Assembly (NCBI RefSeq): GCF_002213425.1
Contig: NZ_NJGV01000018.1
Location: 94,846 to 158,845, forward strand
Reading direction: 5' to 3'
Origin: Herbaspirillum aquaticum
Lineage (GTDB): Bacteria; Pseudomonadota; Gammaproteobacteria; Burkholderiales; Burkholderiaceae_D
Length of the DNA: 64,000 nt
The notes under the pieces were generated by a model. The model made no database searches and was not told the DNA's origin. It saw only the letters and a program-made list of their open reading frames with translations. A program made the translations under genes and the position numbers. Shown piece by piece: positions 63,202 through 64,000 of this stretch (positions within the stretch are counted from its first letter, which is position 1; each line of letters starts with the position of its first letter).

Positions 63202-63267
63202 GTTTGATCCTGGTTGGTTATAAATTCGCGTCCGGACGCTGGCGACCGGGCGCTTTAATATGTTTGT

Positions 63268-63921
63268 TTAGGCAGAAGTCGAAACCGCTGGCTTAGCATG
63301 CTCGCGACTTTGTCGTGTTCGGTACGAAGTGTGCAGCTTGGATCCGAACATGGGAAAAACCTGAACCTCGGCCCCATGAGGTTTATAACTGCTCCATGTT
63401 GGTTTCGTGTCTTGCTTGGTCTCGGGCAAGCCGTGTTCAGGGTTTGATGTTTCTTTATTCCGGATATGGCGCGCCGTTTCCTGTGCTGCGCGAAGCTGCT
63501 CTTCGCGATCTGCAGCAGTTTCTGGCACTTGTTGAGTCAATTCGAAGCGACCGATTTCCCTTTGGATGGCTTCGATCATCTTTTCCGAAGCAGACGGCAA
63601 CAATCCAACAATACGGATGGTTCCATCGGGCGAAGGCTCAGCAACCAGCAAACCCGTGCCCTGCAGTGTCATTCCCGACTGGAGTTCGATCGTCGCCAAG
63701 GGAGCATGCTTGGCTTCTTCCATCTTCAGCTTCACATCAGCTACAGCCGTTTTGAGTTTTTCACGTTCCGCCTTTACGTCATCGCTTATGGCGATACGGC
63801 GACTTACCTCTTCGATGCCCCCTTGTTCCTCAATCCATGCTGCGAATGTTTCTCCCGTTTGTTGGTCTACATGAGCTACGGTCAGAACATACGCATATTT
63901 GGCAGCATAAAGTGGACCCAT
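63268..63921 (-). CDS. Hypothetical protein, partner of the AAA+ gene
   Basis: 217 residues from ATG 63921; a TGA lies two codons upstream in frame, so it is complete. The N-terminal half has a helix/coiled coil (DDVKAEREKLKTAVADVKLK), then a beta segment (TIELQSGMTLQGTGLLVAEP, TIRIVGLLPSAS) and another helix (KMIEAIQREIGRFELTQQ). The C-terminal third is polar and disordered (RNKETSNPEHGLPETKQDTK). No family recognised. It probably shares a transcript with the AAA+ gene. Confidence 0.65.
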   Translation of the reverse strand: MGPLYAAKYAYVLTVAHVDQQTGETFAAWIEEQGGIEEVSRRIAISDDVKAEREKLKTAVADVKLKMEEAKHAPLATIELQSGMTLQGTGLLVAEPSPDGTIRIVGLLPSASEKMIEAIQREIGRFELTQQVPETAADREEQLRAAQETARHIRNKETSNPEHGLPETKQDTKPTWSSYKPHGAEVQVFPMFGSKLHTSYRTRQSREHAKPAVSTSA

Positions 63922-64000
63922 CCGTCAAGACAGCGTTTGCCAGAATTTAAGCTGCATCCATGACTTCACTTGCAGCAGAACAGCGCTGCCCTGATCCTGC

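Noticed and set aside
62863..63223. Plus-strand frames opposite the AAA+ gene
   Set aside because: Antisense shadows; the minus-strand gene has Walker A/B motifs and a ribosome site.

Overview
The window looks like chromosome of a high-GC betaproteobacterium, most likely Herbaspirillum or a close relative in Oxalobacteraceae. This is inferred from the gene families, gene orders (dusB-fis-purH, accB-accC-prmA, rplU-rpmA-obgE-proB, ubiC/mpl, nrdA-nrdB) and two alanine/lysine-rich histone-H1-like proteins. No database search was run.

Layout. 1-2510: photolyase-like flavoprotein with permuted domains (cut by the window edge), a DUF2256 zinc-ribbon protein and a divergent MerR-type regulator. 2511-3598: small AT-richer islet with a frameshifted membrane-protein gene coupled to a DUF1493 gene. 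3599-6715 (minus): purH, fis, dusB. 6877-8311: hipBA locus in which hipB is intact, hipA carries an internal deletion, and inverted repeats crowd the promoter. 8312-11469 (minus): phosphatase, YbhB, dtd, tyrS. 11714-14310 (plus): M23 peptidase and anmK. 14452-23602 (minus): lipoprotein, corA, mtgA, aroE, a TonB-like protein, an RNase II family enzyme, ubiC, a YqiA-like esterase and mpl. 23669-31503 (plus): nucleotidyltransferase-like protein, TlpA-type redoxin, aroQ, accB-accC-prmA, DUF3426 protein, PfkB kinase, peroxiredoxin. 31588-43141 (minus): YggT protein, repeat-rich H1-like protein, nrdB, nrdA (promoter with two NrdR-like boxes), ampD, a PP0621-like protein, a cytochrome c assembly-like protein and a taurine/sulfonate-type ABC operon. 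43486-54309: ffh, SWIB/H1-like protein, periplasmic orphan, proS, rppH, CNP1-like protein, proB, obgE, rpmA, rplU, ispB.

54326-64000: a tRNA-Pro(CGG) gene followed by a tyrosine recombinase starts a genomic island that runs off the window. Its coding sequence is visibly less GC-rich. Cargo: a three-gene restriction-modification-like operon (short methylase with motif I but no NPPY; Eco57I-type methylase with NPPY; GIY-YIG/T5orf172 nuclease fused to a DExH helicase), two tiny coupled genes of mobile-element type, and a minus-strand pair made of an RFC/clamp-loader-like AAA+ ATPase and an unrecognised partner. These island genes are the strongest candidates for a poorly described system.

How the genes connect: the chromosomal part mixes translation (tyrS, proS, dtd, prmA, ribosomal proteins, obgE), cell-wall synthesis and recycling (mpl, anmK, ampD, mtgA, M23 peptidase), nucleotide supply (purH, nrdAB) and fatty-acid initiation (accBC). 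The island carries probable defence and replication-associated functions.
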